Assembly: GCA_023701135.1 (NCBI GenBank)
Contig: JAMPXP010000009.1
Span: 1 to 64,000 of the forward strand
Direction of reading: 5' to 3'
Length of the DNA stretch: 64,000 bases
Origin: Desulfobacula sp.
GTDB taxonomy: Bacteria; Desulfobacterota; Desulfobacteria; Desulfobacterales; Desulfobacteraceae
Each line of letters opens with the position of its first letter. The first letter of the stretch is position 1. Positions 7,838 through 17,081 of this stretch are shown piece after piece. The position numbers and the translations under genes are program-made. Below the pieces are notes generated by a model that was given only the letters and a program-made list of their open reading frames with translations, did not search any database and was not told where the DNA came from.

Positions 7838-8660
7838 TTTTGCATACCTGGATGAACAGTCCAAGAAAATCATCCGCCGGGCCATCCTCAAGGCCCTGGC
7901 CGTTCCGGGATTCCAGGTGCCCTTCGGCGGAAAGGAAGTCCCCCTGCCCAATGGCTGGGGAACCGGGGGAATTCAGATCACGGCCGCCCTCCTGGGAAAA
8001 GAGGACGTCCTCAAGGTCATTGACCAGGGATGCGATGACACGGTCAATGCCGTCAGCATAAAGGATTTTTTCCGGAAGACCGCCGGAATCCGGATTACGG
8101 AAAATACCCCCGAGGCCACCCTGATCCAAACCCGGCACAGGATCCCGGAGACCCCCCTGAAGGAGGGTCAGATCATGGTTTACCAGGTGCCCGCCCCGGA
8201 GCCCCTCGGGTTTATCGAGCCCCGGCAGGCGGAAACCCTGAAAATGCATGCTTTTGAAGAATACGGGGCCATCTATGTCAGGCTCTATGAGGATATCTCA
8301 ACCCACGGCCGGATAGTGACGGCCTTTGATTACCCGGCCCTGATCCATGGGCGCTATATCATCAGCCCTTCCCCCATCCCCGGATTTGATAACCCGAAAC
8401 TGCACCAGTCCCCGGCCATCCATCTCTTCGGGTCCGGCCGGGAAAAACGGATCTATGCCATACCCCCCTATACCGATGTGAAGAGCCTGGATTTCGAAGA
8501 CTATCCCTTTGAACCGGAAACCTGGGACCAGTCCTGCGCCCTCTGCGGGTCAACCGCCTCTTTCCTGGATGAAATCATCACGGACGACAAGGGATCACGG
8601 CTTTTTGTCTGTTCGGATACGGAATACTGCCGGAACCACCGGCAGGGGGAGGGACCATGA
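7821..8660 (+). CDS. phnJ: Radical SAM C-P lyase PhnJ
   Basis: The enzyme that cleaves the carbon-phosphorus bond of 5-phosphoribosyl-1-phosphonates using a [4Fe-4S] cluster and SAM. The 279-residue protein starts at the ATG encoding MAPTYNFAYLDEQ; the frame is open upstream, but that part lies inside phnI. Its four cysteines (239, 242, 264, 270, in the pattern CALC...CSDTEYC) match the spacing of the E. coli cysteines 241, 244, 266 and 272, so the active site appears intact. It overlaps phnI by 17 bases and phnK by four. Confidence 0.96.
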   Translation: MAPTYNFAYLDEQSKKIIRRAILKALAVPGFQVPFGGKEVPLPNGWGTGGIQITAALLGKEDVLKVIDQGCDDTVNAVSIKDFFRKTAGIRITENTPEATLIQTRHRIPETPLKEGQIMVYQVPAPEPLGFIEPRQAETLKMHAFEEYGAIYVRLYEDISTHGRIVTAFDYPALIHGRYIISPSPIPGFDNPKLHQSPAIHLFGSGREKRIYAIPPYTDVKSLDFEDYPFEPETWDQSCALCGSTASFLDEIITDDKGSRLFVCSDTEYCRNHRQGEGP

Positions 8661-9451
8661 CCGACGGGATGAAAGATAAGAGCCTGCCCCTTCTGAGAGT
8701 CCAAAACCTATCAAAATTCTACGGCAGGACCATGGGGTGCCATGAGATCAGCTTTGAACTGGGCAAGGGAGAGGTCATCGGTTTTGTTGGGGAGTCCGGC
8801 TCAGGCAAGTCCACCCTGCTCAACTGCATTGCCGGCCGGCTCGCCACCACCAACGGATCCGTATTTTTCAATTCTTCCGACGGGTTCATTGATCTTTGTC
8901 GGGCCGAAGAAATGCTGCGGAGAAAAATAGCCCGGTCCGAGATCGGTTTTGTGGCCCGGAACCCGGCAGAGGGTCTCAAAATGGACATCAGCGCCGGCGG
9001 CAATATCGGGGAGCGCCTCATGGCCAACGGCATGAGACATTACGGCCAGATCCGGAAAATCGCCCGGCAATGGCTGGAAACCGTCGAGATCGATATAAAA
9101 CGGATGGATGACCCGCCCTCCGCCTTTTCCGGGGAAATGCAGCAGCGTCTCCAGATCGCGGCCAACCTGGTCACGGACCCGAAGATCATCCTCATGGATG
9201 AACCCGCATCCGGACTGGATGTGTCCGTTCAGGCAAGACTGGTGGACCTGCTCCGAAAACTGACGGCCCGGTTCAGCCTGTCCTTGGTCCTGGCGACCCA
9301 TGATCCGATCATGGCAAGAATTTTAAGCCACCGGCTTTATGTCATGAAGGACGGCCGGATTGTGGAATCTGGGCTCAGCGACCAGATCATGGATGATCCC
9401 CGGGAACCCTATACCCAGCTTCTGGTGTCTTCGGTATTAACCCCCGGATGA
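8657..9451 (+). CDS. phnK: C-P lyase ATP-binding protein PhnK
   Basis: ABC-type ATPase that docks on the C-P lyase core complex; it is not a transporter subunit despite its fold. The 264-residue protein has Walker A GESGSGKST (45-53), a slightly non-standard signature (FSGEMQQRLQIA), Walker B IILMDEPASGLD and the switch histidine in ATHDP. It begins four bases inside phnJ. Its stop codon abuts the remnant of phnL, so the deletion that removed the front of phnL reaches almost to the end of phnK without damaging it. Confidence 0.93.
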   Translation: MTDGMKDKSLPLLRVQNLSKFYGRTMGCHEISFELGKGEVIGFVGESGSGKSTLLNCIAGRLATTNGSVFFNSSDGFIDLCRAEEMLRRKIARSEIGFVARNPAEGLKMDISAGGNIGERLMANGMRHYGQIRKIARQWLETVEIDIKRMDDPPSAFSGEMQQRLQIAANLVTDPKIILMDEPASGLDVSVQARLVDLLRKLTARFSLSLVLATHDPIMARILSHRLYVMKDGRIVESGLSDQIMDDPREPYTQLLVSSVLTPG

Positions 9452-9452
9452 T

Positions 9453-9814
9453 GAAAGACGCCGCCTTGGACCCCTCCTTGCCCGGCGTATGGAAGTCCGG
9501 AAAGCAGAGCAGCGGGGCCGGCAGCTCCTGGAGCGCCTGAACATCCCCGAGAACCTTCCGCATCTGCCCGCCGCAACATTTTCCGAAGGCGAACAGCAAC
9601 GGATCAACCTGGCCAGAGGCTTTGCCGCTCCCTGGCCCATCCTGCTTCTCGACGAACCCACGGCCTCCCTGGACCCTGGAACCCGGTACATTGCCATGGA
9701 TCTCATCCGGGAAGCGGTTCAGGCCGGTACCTGCGTTATCGCCGTTTTTCTAACCCCCCCCCGGACCCGAAGGAAATTCCCGGCCGGATCATTGACCTGT
9801 CCCGAACCGCATGA
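9453..9814 (+). pseudogene. phnL: Remnant of phnL, 5' deleted and frameshifted
   Basis: Only the second half of PhnL remains: GPLLARR, then QLLERLNIPENLPHLPAATFSEGEQQRINLARGF (9510-9620) and Walker B LLLDEPTASLD. The Walker A half, roughly the first 100 residues, is missing. Where IFHDPP would be expected the frame reads FLTPP across nine C residues (9753-9761); switching frame there restores a PhnL-like tail (EIPGRIIDLSRTA, stop at 9812-9814). The switch histidine is lost. ATP binding is therefore impossible. No phnM, needed for the later pyrophosphohydrolase step, follows. A sequencing error could explain the frameshift but not the missing N-terminal half. Confidence 0.85.
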
Positions 9815-9858
9815 TTACCGTGTGTTAAGCCTGAAACCCGTTGGCTTTGCCTGAATCG

Positions 9859-10260
9859 TCAACTGTCTGTGGGGCATGAGGCTTTCCTGGCCCTGCAGAT
9901 TTTTCTGATCAGGTTGATGAGGCTGAATAAAAGGATGAGTGCTAGGAACCACCATATCTCTGGGGGAAAGGTCCGGCGGCCGGCAAAGGCGGCGTAAAAA
10001 TAAGGGGCCGTGCTGGAAACAAAGGTAATCAGGCTCCAGGTAAAAATCGCCCTGAAGGTCTGGATTTCGCCGGTGATGGATGCCATCAGGCGGCTCCAGC
10101 CCATGACATAGGTCGGTACGGTGACCATGTCCAGAAAAAAGAAAACCCAGGGGTTGATGCCGAATCCCTCCATGGTTCTGTAGAGCACCAGGAATTTGGC
10201 CATGTCATAGCCCCAGATGGCGAGCATGGCCCGGAACCGGGTTTTTGGACCCAGGTTCAT
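9859..10260 (-). CDS. Small multi-pass membrane protein
   Basis: A 133-residue protein with about three or four membrane segments (for example FFFLDMVTVPTYVMGW and WWFLALILLFSLINLI) and a basic C-terminus. I do not recognise the family. It is the last gene of a minus-strand operon with the Lgt-like protein (sharing one base), a phosphatidylserine decarboxylase and the unknown 795-residue protein, so a role in lipid or envelope modification is inferred from context only. It ends convergently, 44 bases from the phnL remnant. Confidence 0.55.
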   Translation of the reverse strand: MNLGPKTRFRAMLAIWGYDMAKFLVLYRTMEGFGINPWVFFFLDMVTVPTYVMGWSRLMASITGEIQTFRAIFTWSLITFVSSTAPYFYAAFAGRRTFPPEIWWFLALILLFSLINLIRKICRARKASCPTDS

Positions 10261-11312
10261 CAGATCTTGCCCTCATGGACATGGAATGAAATTTCAGACC
10301 CCGTGACCACACTCCGGCCGGTGTGAACAAAGGCTGCCACCCACACGGATTCGATCAAAAAGATCATCCAGGGATTCCACAGGGCATGGAGTCCGGGACG
10401 GAGCCCCGGCAGGTCCTTCGGTGCCGGAAACATAAGGACGACAATGAGGGAATAGGCAATGCCCCCAAGGGCCATGAGCTGGTAGGGGGTGATCTTTAAA
10501 CCGCCCCGGAAATCGGCCCGGAAAAATTCAGACACAAACCGCCAGACCTGAGTCACGATGAGGGTTTCCAGAAAAGCAGCCCCATAATACCCGTTCAGGA
10601 ACAGCCAGGTCCCGAAAAGTGCGGCCGCGGAATAGAGGCTTGCCGTCATGATCTGGACCGGGATCACCTTTTCCCCCTCCAGGCCTGAAGCATAGGCGAT
10701 TTTTTTGGTCTTGCCAAAAAACACCAGGTAGAACCCGGAGAACAGTTTTTGGACAAAGGGACTGCACTGGCGGAGGGGTTTGCCGTAACAGCAGCCGAAA
10801 CTGATGCAGGCCAGCCTTCCTAAACCCTCTCCATAGGCATAGGCCACACACAGGGCCGACAGAAAGACCGTGGCGTTGACATCAAATCGAAAGGCCCGTC
10901 CCAGGGTCAGGTTCGTAAGATACACCAGCCAGGGGCTGATCAAAATGCCGATGAAAACGGCTCCGCCCACGGTCAGGGTTCCCTTTTTTTTCTCTACTAT
11001 CCGGGCCATGATTTTTGAGGCCGGCATGCACAGGCCCAGCATGGCCAGGATCAACAGGCCCAGTTCGGATAAGGGGATTCCGGCCGAGGCCCCCAGGATG
11101 AAAAAGATGATCACGGCAAAGGTATAGGCATTGGCGCATAAAAGACCGTAATAGGTCAGGTTCAGCCCCTCCCATTTTCCGTGGAGGGATTTTTCCTTTG
11201 GCAGGACCGCCATGATCTGCCATTTTTCCTTGGGCAGGGTTTTAAACCCCCAGAGGATGGTGATGAGAATTGAAACTGCAAGGATACCGAGAAAAATGAA
11301 TTGATCCATCAA
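10260..11312 (-). CDS. Lgt-family (prolipoprotein diacylglyceryl transferase-like) membrane protein
   Basis: A 350-residue multi-pass membrane protein. The region GEGLGRLACISFGCCYGKP matches the Lgt signature around the conserved Arg and GCC(Y)G, and WRFVSEFFRADFRGG...TPYQLMA matches the C-terminal Lgt region. Lgt transfers diacylglycerol from phosphatidylglycerol to lipoproteins. The usual HGG motif before the signature is not evident and there is a long N-terminal part, so this is probably a paralogue with another acceptor rather than the housekeeping enzyme. It overlaps the decarboxylase stop by four bases. Its link with a phospholipid decarboxylase supports a lipid-related role. Confidence 0.7.
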   Translation of the reverse strand: MMDQFIFLGILAVSILITILWGFKTLPKEKWQIMAVLPKEKSLHGKWEGLNLTYYGLLCANAYTFAVIIFFILGASAGIPLSELGLLILAMLGLCMPASKIMARIVEKKKGTLTVGGAVFIGILISPWLVYLTNLTLGRAFRFDVNATVFLSALCVAYAYGEGLGRLACISFGCCYGKPLRQCSPFVQKLFSGFYLVFFGKTKKIAYASGLEGEKVIPVQIMTASLYSAAALFGTWLFLNGYYGAAFLETLIVTQVWRFVSEFFRADFRGGLKITPYQLMALGGIAYSLIVVLMFPAPKDLPGLRPGLHALWNPWMIFLIESVWVAAFVHTGRSVVTGSEISFHVHEGKI

Positions 11313-12316
11313 ACAGCCCTCCCTATGGTCTCCCGGACACTCACTTCGGTTTCCACCAGGGGTCTTCCAAATCCTTGGGAGAAACGGCTCTGAACATCGG
11401 TCCGGTTCAGGTTCTCCAGCAGATCATCTGAAAACCGGACCCGGTTTTTCTGAAAAATGAGGACAGTGGTGGAACTGCCCGGCCGGAACAGGCTTTTGGG
11501 CCGGCCCTTTTCAAGGAAAAGCCCCTTGGCGACTCCCTCGGGACGGTCATAGCGCTCGGAACTGTAGCATTGGACAATCCGCCCGATCATGAGGGCCACG
11601 ATTTCCACCATGGCCACAAAGCCGATGCGGGTCCCTTTGTCCACATCCGTATCCATGACGGTCACCACCCGCCGGTTTTTTGAAAACGGGGTCACGGACC
11701 GGACCACGGCCCCCGGATTACAGGAATGGTATGCCCCGTCCACCTCGTAAACGTCCACCACCTTTCCCGAGACCGGGGTGTGGTTATAATGGTATTTTTC
11801 AGGCGTCAGACGGAACACGGCATAATTTCCGTTTTCAAAGGCCGATAACCACTGGGCCTTGTCCTGTCCGATCAGTTCCCGGAAATTGAAAAATTTTTCC
11901 TTGATGAACAGGGCCGCGGTTTGGCCGAAGGATCCGGTCAGCATCCTGGCATCGGCCGGAGAGACGACACAGGAGGCATCCCCTGTCATGGGCCGGCATT
12001 CCCAGTACCGGATCTGTCTTTCAAACAGTTTCCGGTAGGTATTGAGTTCCTCAACCCGGCCATGGATTTCTTCCGGGGGGATACCAAGGGAATCCAGCAT
12101 CTTCATCGGTTCTGAAATCCCGGAACGGCCCGGGCAGTCATAGTTCAGGTATCCGAAAAAGGCCGAAAACCTGGACGATAACAATAGATTGAAAAGAAAG
12201 GGGGTGTGTTCCCGGATACCGGAATAGAGGGTTTGGATCATCCGGTCCGCCGTAAGGCGTTCGGTCCTGACCCTCAGGGTGTTACGTTCAATATACTGGT
12301 GGGTGACGGATTTCAT
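11309..12316 (-). CDS. psd: Phosphatidylserine decarboxylase family protein
   Basis: Pyruvoyl-dependent decarboxylase that makes phosphatidylethanolamine from phosphatidylserine. The 335-residue protein has the family landmarks SPADAR, FRLTPEKYHYNHTPVSGKV (substrate region), FVAMVEIVALMIGRI, and the self-cleavage motif RPGSS (Gly280-Ser281-Ser282), where serine becomes the pyruvoyl group. It is of the longer type with an N-terminal extension. The start has AGGAGG seven bases upstream. Between the unknown 795-residue gene (12 bases away) and the Lgt-like gene. No phosphatidylserine synthase is nearby, so the substrate may differ. Confidence 0.85.
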   Translation of the reverse strand: MKSVTHQYIERNTLRVRTERLTADRMIQTLYSGIREHTPFLFNLLLSSRFSAFFGYLNYDCPGRSGISEPMKMLDSLGIPPEEIHGRVEELNTYRKLFERQIRYWECRPMTGDASCVVSPADARMLTGSFGQTAALFIKEKFFNFRELIGQDKAQWLSAFENGNYAVFRLTPEKYHYNHTPVSGKVVDVYEVDGAYHSCNPGAVVRSVTPFSKNRRVVTVMDTDVDKGTRIGFVAMVEIVALMIGRIVQCYSSERYDRPEGVAKGLFLEKGRPKSLFRPGSSTTVLIFQKNRVRFSDDLLENLNRTDVQSRFSQGFGRPLVETEVSVRETIGRAV

Positions 12317-12328
12317 GGGTGTTTCCTC

Positions 12329-14716
12329 CTATTCCGGATGCCGGGCTTGCCTGTCGGTATAAAGAATCATCAGGAAAATCAGTTTCCGGATGTCTTCCAG
12401 GTCCAGGGTGTCATTCAGGCAGGGCTGTCTTATGGATTCCAGGAAAGCCGAAAGGTCCCGGCCCTTGAGAATGAGATCCAGGGCAGCCCTTAAGGCCGGA
12501 TCTCCTGAACCGGCCCCGTGGTCCATTTTTTCACATTCCTCTTGCAATACCGAAAAGGCCTCGGCCGTCTGTTTTTTTCTCAGGCCGTCGATAAAATAGG
12601 CCTCGGCCCTTTGGTTGAAGACCTCACCCCTCAGTTTCATGGGGTCCTTTTTCCGGCTGGTTTCCATGATCCCGCCCACCAGCCTGCCGCAGGCGGAAGC
12701 GGAAGAAGAAAAGAGCCTGGCTTCAAGGCCGGACAGGGTGTCTTCAAGGCCCATGACTCTGATCAGGTCCCGGCCGTCGGCCTTGATGGTCTCAATCAGG
12801 GCCTGTTGGTAATCTCTGACCCTCACCCGGGTATATCCCGGATATCTCCGGCTCTGTCTTGTCTTTGGAATCCTGGAAAGGATGCTTAAAAAAAAGACAT
12901 TCCGGGTCCGGGTTTTGACATAAAAGGTGGGGATGTTTAGGGCGCTGCAGAAAAAGACCTGGCGCCGCTCGCTTTCCACATCCGGGGTGTCCGGGATCAT
13001 ATGGGGATTTACCTTTCCGGACAGGATATACTGGAATGAAAGGGCCGTCACCAGGTTCTGGAGATCGGCGGCCCCGCCCATATCCGACAGGATGCTTTCA
13101 AACATGCTGTAATAGCGGTATTCAAATCCGGTATAGCCCATTTTTGAAAATTCCCGGAGCCGGACCAGTTGATAAAGGGGCATATCTTCGTCAAAGACAC
13201 CCATCTGGGCCAGGTCTTTTTTCAACTGATCCCCATTGCCCGGTCTTCCGTCCAGGGAGGGACTCTGGTCCGTGCTCATGACGGACACGAAATAGTCGAT
13301 GAGCCTGGCATCGGGGATAAAATCCCCCCTCAGCAAAAACACCCGGCTGATGATCCGGTCCAGCCAGGCCGGGCCAAAGGGGGTCACCGGGCTTCCAAGG
13401 ACCCGGATATCGGCCTTCTTCTTCCACCGCCTCCAGATCATGCGCAGATGGGTATAGTCGATTTCATGGGGCAGAAACCCCAGGGCCTTTTCCGGGTGGA
13501 AATCTTCAAAATTCAGCCTCAGGGGCGAGGCGCTGTAGGCGCCGGGAAACAGGCATAGAAAATGTTCGATGATTTTGATGGCCAGGTCTCCCAGGTATTT
13601 TTCATGAAAGGGGGTAAACCCTGATCCGGGGTCGGCCAGGAGCCTGCCGAGTTTTTTGCTGCCCAGGCTGATATGGGTCCCGTTGTTGGCAAGACTCATA
13701 TTGGACGTATTGGGCAGCACCACCAGGTTCGAGGTAATGATGCCGGCTTCTTTCAGCTTGGAGATCCCGTTGATGTGGCTGCGGCTTAAAACCTTGTGGC
13801 AGAGCTTCATATACCGGTGCTTTTCCTGTCCCCGGGTCCAGCCGGACAAACAGGGACTCATGAACAGGTCCCGGTAGAAGGAATCGGAAATACAGTCATT
13901 GAGTTCTTTTTGCCGCAAAGGGGGGGATGAGGAAAAAAAGACTCTGACTTCCTGTCCATGGTCCTTAAGAAGGAATTTCTTCTGGGCGTACTGCACCAGG
14001 ACCTGGGTCAGCAAAAACCGGATCAGGGTTTCCCGGGCAATGTTTTTGCCAAGGCTGCCGGAACCATTGGCCGCTGCGGGATAGAAGGAAAAAATTTCAG
14101 GAGAGGTATTGTCGTTTAAAAAATGGGCCATCATTTTTTCCCCGGCTATCCGGAGAAAGGAGTAAAGGCTCTCCTCTGACCCGACAACGTCGGCCAGGGC
14201 CAGTTTTAACAGATAACTCACGGGAATGCGGACGAATTCCTCGCCCCCTTTCATCAGGGTGAAATGATCGGCGTCGGTCCGGGTCCCGTAATCGGGGCGG
14301 GTCTTGTCGGATTTCAGATCCGCCTTGAACACCAGGTTGGAAAATGAGTTCAGCGCCCTCCGGGGAAACCTCACCCAACTGTTTTCCCAGATATTGTCCC
14401 GGTCCTGGTTCAGATATTTATTCAGGGCCTCGATTTTTTTCCTGGAGGTGTCCCCGGATTCCACTCTCCGCACCATGTTTTTATAATAATTGGAATCTTC
14501 AATGGTTCGGGCCAGATCCAGGTCTTCTTTTTTTCCCAGGACCGCTGCCTGGAATTCATTTTCCACACCGGCCGTGCCGTCTTCAGCGGAAAAGGGCAGA
14601 GACCGGACAAATTCATCCGAAGAGCCGGTGTTGATTTCCATGATCCGGAGAAGGGTGTCCATGTCCGGGACCGCATTCATTGGGTCCGGCCCGGTTTTTC
14701 TTGCATATAATCCCAT
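12329..14716 (-). CDS. Large protein of unknown function, lipid operon
   Basis: A 795-residue predicted soluble protein; I recognise no family. It has no signal peptide or clear membrane segment, is rich in Arg, Lys, Asp and Leu, and appears helical. Noticeable stretches are LVVLPNTSNMSLANNGTHISLGSKK (about 340-365), a Trp/Arg/Lys cluster (RMIWRRWKKKADIRVLG) near 437-453, and MGYTGFEYRYYSMFESILSDMGG near 535-557. The AGGAGG before the start is 12 bases away, slightly far. First gene of the operon with the decarboxylase, Lgt-like and small membrane proteins, which suggests a lipid-linked enzyme or scaffold. Codon use looks like its neighbours and no frameshift is visible. Confidence 0.75.
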   Translation of the reverse strand: MGLYARKTGPDPMNAVPDMDTLLRIMEINTGSSDEFVRSLPFSAEDGTAGVENEFQAAVLGKKEDLDLARTIEDSNYYKNMVRRVESGDTSRKKIEALNKYLNQDRDNIWENSWVRFPRRALNSFSNLVFKADLKSDKTRPDYGTRTDADHFTLMKGGEEFVRIPVSYLLKLALADVVGSEESLYSFLRIAGEKMMAHFLNDNTSPEIFSFYPAAANGSGSLGKNIARETLIRFLLTQVLVQYAQKKFLLKDHGQEVRVFFSSSPPLRQKELNDCISDSFYRDLFMSPCLSGWTRGQEKHRYMKLCHKVLSRSHINGISKLKEAGIITSNLVVLPNTSNMSLANNGTHISLGSKKLGRLLADPGSGFTPFHEKYLGDLAIKIIEHFLCLFPGAYSASPLRLNFEDFHPEKALGFLPHEIDYTHLRMIWRRWKKKADIRVLGSPVTPFGPAWLDRIISRVFLLRGDFIPDARLIDYFVSVMSTDQSPSLDGRPGNGDQLKKDLAQMGVFDEDMPLYQLVRLREFSKMGYTGFEYRYYSMFESILSDMGGAADLQNLVTALSFQYILSGKVNPHMIPDTPDVESERRQVFFCSALNIPTFYVKTRTRNVFFLSILSRIPKTRQSRRYPGYTRVRVRDYQQALIETIKADGRDLIRVMGLEDTLSGLEARLFSSSASACGRLVGGIMETSRKKDPMKLRGEVFNQRAEAYFIDGLRKKQTAEAFSVLQEECEKMDHGAGSGDPALRAALDLILKGRDLSAFLESIRQPCLNDTLDLEDIRKLIFLMILYTDRQARHPE

Positions 14717-14820
14717 CGTTTCCGTCAGCCTCCTGTTTTGTTCTCACCCCTAAAGGGTCCCTCAATATCCCAGGAATTTGTTTGGAAATGATGATTAACC
14801 TGCTAAGAAATGGTTTGAAT

Positions 14821-16863
14821 TTATGTGAGTTTAAACTGGATCACGATCCCATGGAGCTTTTGATACATATGGGTCAGTTTCCGGATCTGGTCTTCGATCC
14901 GCTTGGTATCTGTAACCGTCGCCACACAGGCTGCGCCCACATCCATGACATCCTGCCGGGTTTGCTGGGTCCGGTCTACGGCATCCTTGGCGTCTTTGGC
15001 AATGGAGCGGGCCGAATGGGAAACCTCATTCAACCGTTTTGAGACTTCTTTTTCGAGCTTAACCGTATTCTGAAGGGACAGGGACACGGTTTCGGCAAAC
15101 CGGGAGGTCCCGGAAATGGTTTTTGATATTTCATTCAGGGTGGCGGTCTGTTCTTCCACGGACCCGGAAATGGAGAACATGATGTCGTGGGTTTCTTTGA
15201 TGACCTCCACAATATCCAGGATGCTCCTGGAGACCAGGTCCGTATTGGTCTGCATGGTCTGGATTTTTCCCTTGATGATACCCACGGCCTCGGTGGTCCG
15301 TTTTGAAAGCTCTTTGACTTCGATGGCCACCACGGTAAATCCTTTCCCGGCCTCTCCGGCACCGGCGGCCTCAATGGCTGCATTCAGGGCCAGGAGATGG
15401 GTCTGGTCGGCTATCCCCCGGATCAGTTCCAGCACCTCATGGATTTCTTTGGCCGACCGGGAGAGATCCCGGACTATGGCAGTGCCGTCATCGGCTTTTT
15501 GACTGGCGGAAAAGCTGACATGGGTTCCCCGGCCCGTATGCAGGGCCACTTCTTTGAGAGAGGCCGACAATTCCTCAATGGAGGAGGCAATGGCGGAAAC
15601 GGCCGAGGATACATCGCCCGTGGATCTGCCGATCTGATCGATTTCCGATGATACATAAACCGAGGACTGGGCCAGTTCAGTCACCATCTCATGGGCTTTT
15701 TCCGCTGAGACGGCCATGGCCTCGATTTTTTTAACCGTATATTCCGTGGATATGCCGGCATCCTTTGATTTGCCGTTCATGACCGACGCATTTTTACCCA
15801 GGTCCTGTGATGCCAGGGAAATATCCCGGATGGCCAGATCCAGGTTCCCCATCTGAAGCTGAACTTCAGAGATGATGGCCAGAAGCTTTTTCACAAAGGT
15901 ATTGAACCAGTGGGCCAGCTCTCCCAGTTCGTCCTTTGAATGAATGGGCAGGGTCCCGGTCAAATCCCCTTTTCCCCCGGCGATTTGCTTCAGGCGTTTC
16001 ACGACGATTTTAACAGGCTTGGTAATAATGGACCGGGTCAGAAAAATAATGATCAGCACGTTGAAAAGAATGGTCAATGCGCTGATGACGACAACAACGG
16101 TTTCTCTCCGGTGCCGCGCCTTCATGAGATCAGCCTGGGTGATATCGATGAGTTCCAGCCGGCTCAGGATCCGGGTCCGGCTGTTCTCCGCAAGGAGCAG
16201 GTCCTCGGCGATATCCGCCTTCATGTTGTGGAGGGTCTTCTGCATGTCTTCAGCGGTTTTCCCTTGTGACATGAGCTTGTCCATATCGGCTTGAATAAGG
16301 GCCAGGTCCGTTGCCGGGGAAATGCTTTCAACGGTGATCTCATGAACGGTATCGGTAAAATCTCCATTGGCGTCCAGGATGCCCCGGCTGATGATGACGG
16401 CCTCCGGGGCTTCCCGTAAGGCATATCCGCCTTTGGCCAGGTCCCTGCGCTGGACTCGGGTGAAAAGGCTTTGATAATTGCCATGGCCTTTTAAAACCTG
16501 CTCCTCTTTAATCCTTCGTGTATTCTTCAGCCAGAGGGTGATTTTTTCCCCTGAATCGGCTTCAAGGAGGGAGGGTAGTTTTAAGAGCCTGTCCTGGAGG
16601 CTGATAACCGTAGCCCTCAGGTCAACGTTCAGATTTTTCTGAATCTGCAAAAGGTCCTCCGATTTTGAACCCACCTCCCGGTCCCAGTACCGGATTGAAT
16701 ACAGCAGGCCCAGGATACAGAGGTTCGATGCCAGGGCCACTCCCAGGACGAGTTTTGTTCCGATGTTTATCCTTTTTTTAAAGGAGGGGCCTTTGTCCTC
16801 TTTTTCAGATTGCAAGGCAGGCCCTCCCGTTGCTTTGTCCGAATATGCAGCCTCAGATTCCAT
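14821..16863 (-). CDS. Methyl-accepting chemotaxis protein
   Basis: Transmembrane chemoreceptor that signals to the CheA/CheW complex. From ATG 16863 (AAGGAG eight bases upstream) it has 680 residues: a cytoplasmic lead of about 30, TM1 (LVLGVALASNLCILGLLYSI), a periplasmic helical sensor of about 210 residues, TM2 (VVVVISALTILFNVLIIIF), a HAMP domain, and a methylation/signalling domain with the hairpin tip IADQTHLLALNAAIEAAGAGEAGKGF. The tip is conserved except His in place of the usual Asn in QTNLLALNAAIEAA. The ligand is unknown, but the gene is divergent from pstC across a region with Pho boxes, so phosphate-related taxis is possible. Confidence 0.9.
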   Translation of the reverse strand: MESEAAYSDKATGGPALQSEKEDKGPSFKKRINIGTKLVLGVALASNLCILGLLYSIRYWDREVGSKSEDLLQIQKNLNVDLRATVISLQDRLLKLPSLLEADSGEKITLWLKNTRRIKEEQVLKGHGNYQSLFTRVQRRDLAKGGYALREAPEAVIISRGILDANGDFTDTVHEITVESISPATDLALIQADMDKLMSQGKTAEDMQKTLHNMKADIAEDLLLAENSRTRILSRLELIDITQADLMKARHRRETVVVVISALTILFNVLIIIFLTRSIITKPVKIVVKRLKQIAGGKGDLTGTLPIHSKDELGELAHWFNTFVKKLLAIISEVQLQMGNLDLAIRDISLASQDLGKNASVMNGKSKDAGISTEYTVKKIEAMAVSAEKAHEMVTELAQSSVYVSSEIDQIGRSTGDVSSAVSAIASSIEELSASLKEVALHTGRGTHVSFSASQKADDGTAIVRDLSRSAKEIHEVLELIRGIADQTHLLALNAAIEAAGAGEAGKGFTVVAIEVKELSKRTTEAVGIIKGKIQTMQTNTDLVSRSILDIVEVIKETHDIMFSISGSVEEQTATLNEISKTISGTSRFAETVSLSLQNTVKLEKEVSKRLNEVSHSARSIAKDAKDAVDRTQQTRQDVMDVGAACVATVTDTKRIEDQIRKLTHMYQKLHGIVIQFKLT

Positions 16864-16960
16864 CCGTTTTCTCCTTTTCTGAATGATCACTGCATTATGG
16901 TGTGTTTCCCTTCCCCGCGTCAAGATCCGGACCCAGGACTCACATGTTTCAAATCATTTC

Positions 16961-16976
16961 CTAATCGAATCCTAAT
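16961..16976 (+). promoter_or_regulatory. Upstream pair of Pho-box-like repeats between mcp and pstC
   Basis: CTAAT at 16961-16965 and 16972-16976, 11 bp apart. They are about 105 bases upstream of the main pst cluster, so they may be auxiliary sites or serve the chemoreceptor. Between the two clusters, around 17010-17027, is CGTATA-6-TATACG, a small inverted repeat that itself contains CCTAA. The intergenic region 16864-17176 shows no gene. Confidence 0.4.
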
Positions 16977-17081
16977 GAAATTTTGCAATTTTCCCGGCGT
17001 TTTTTCCCGTATATCCTAATATACGTTGGATAAAGGTCCCAGGCTGCCGGCCATGGCTTCCGATCCCGAAGCAACAATACG

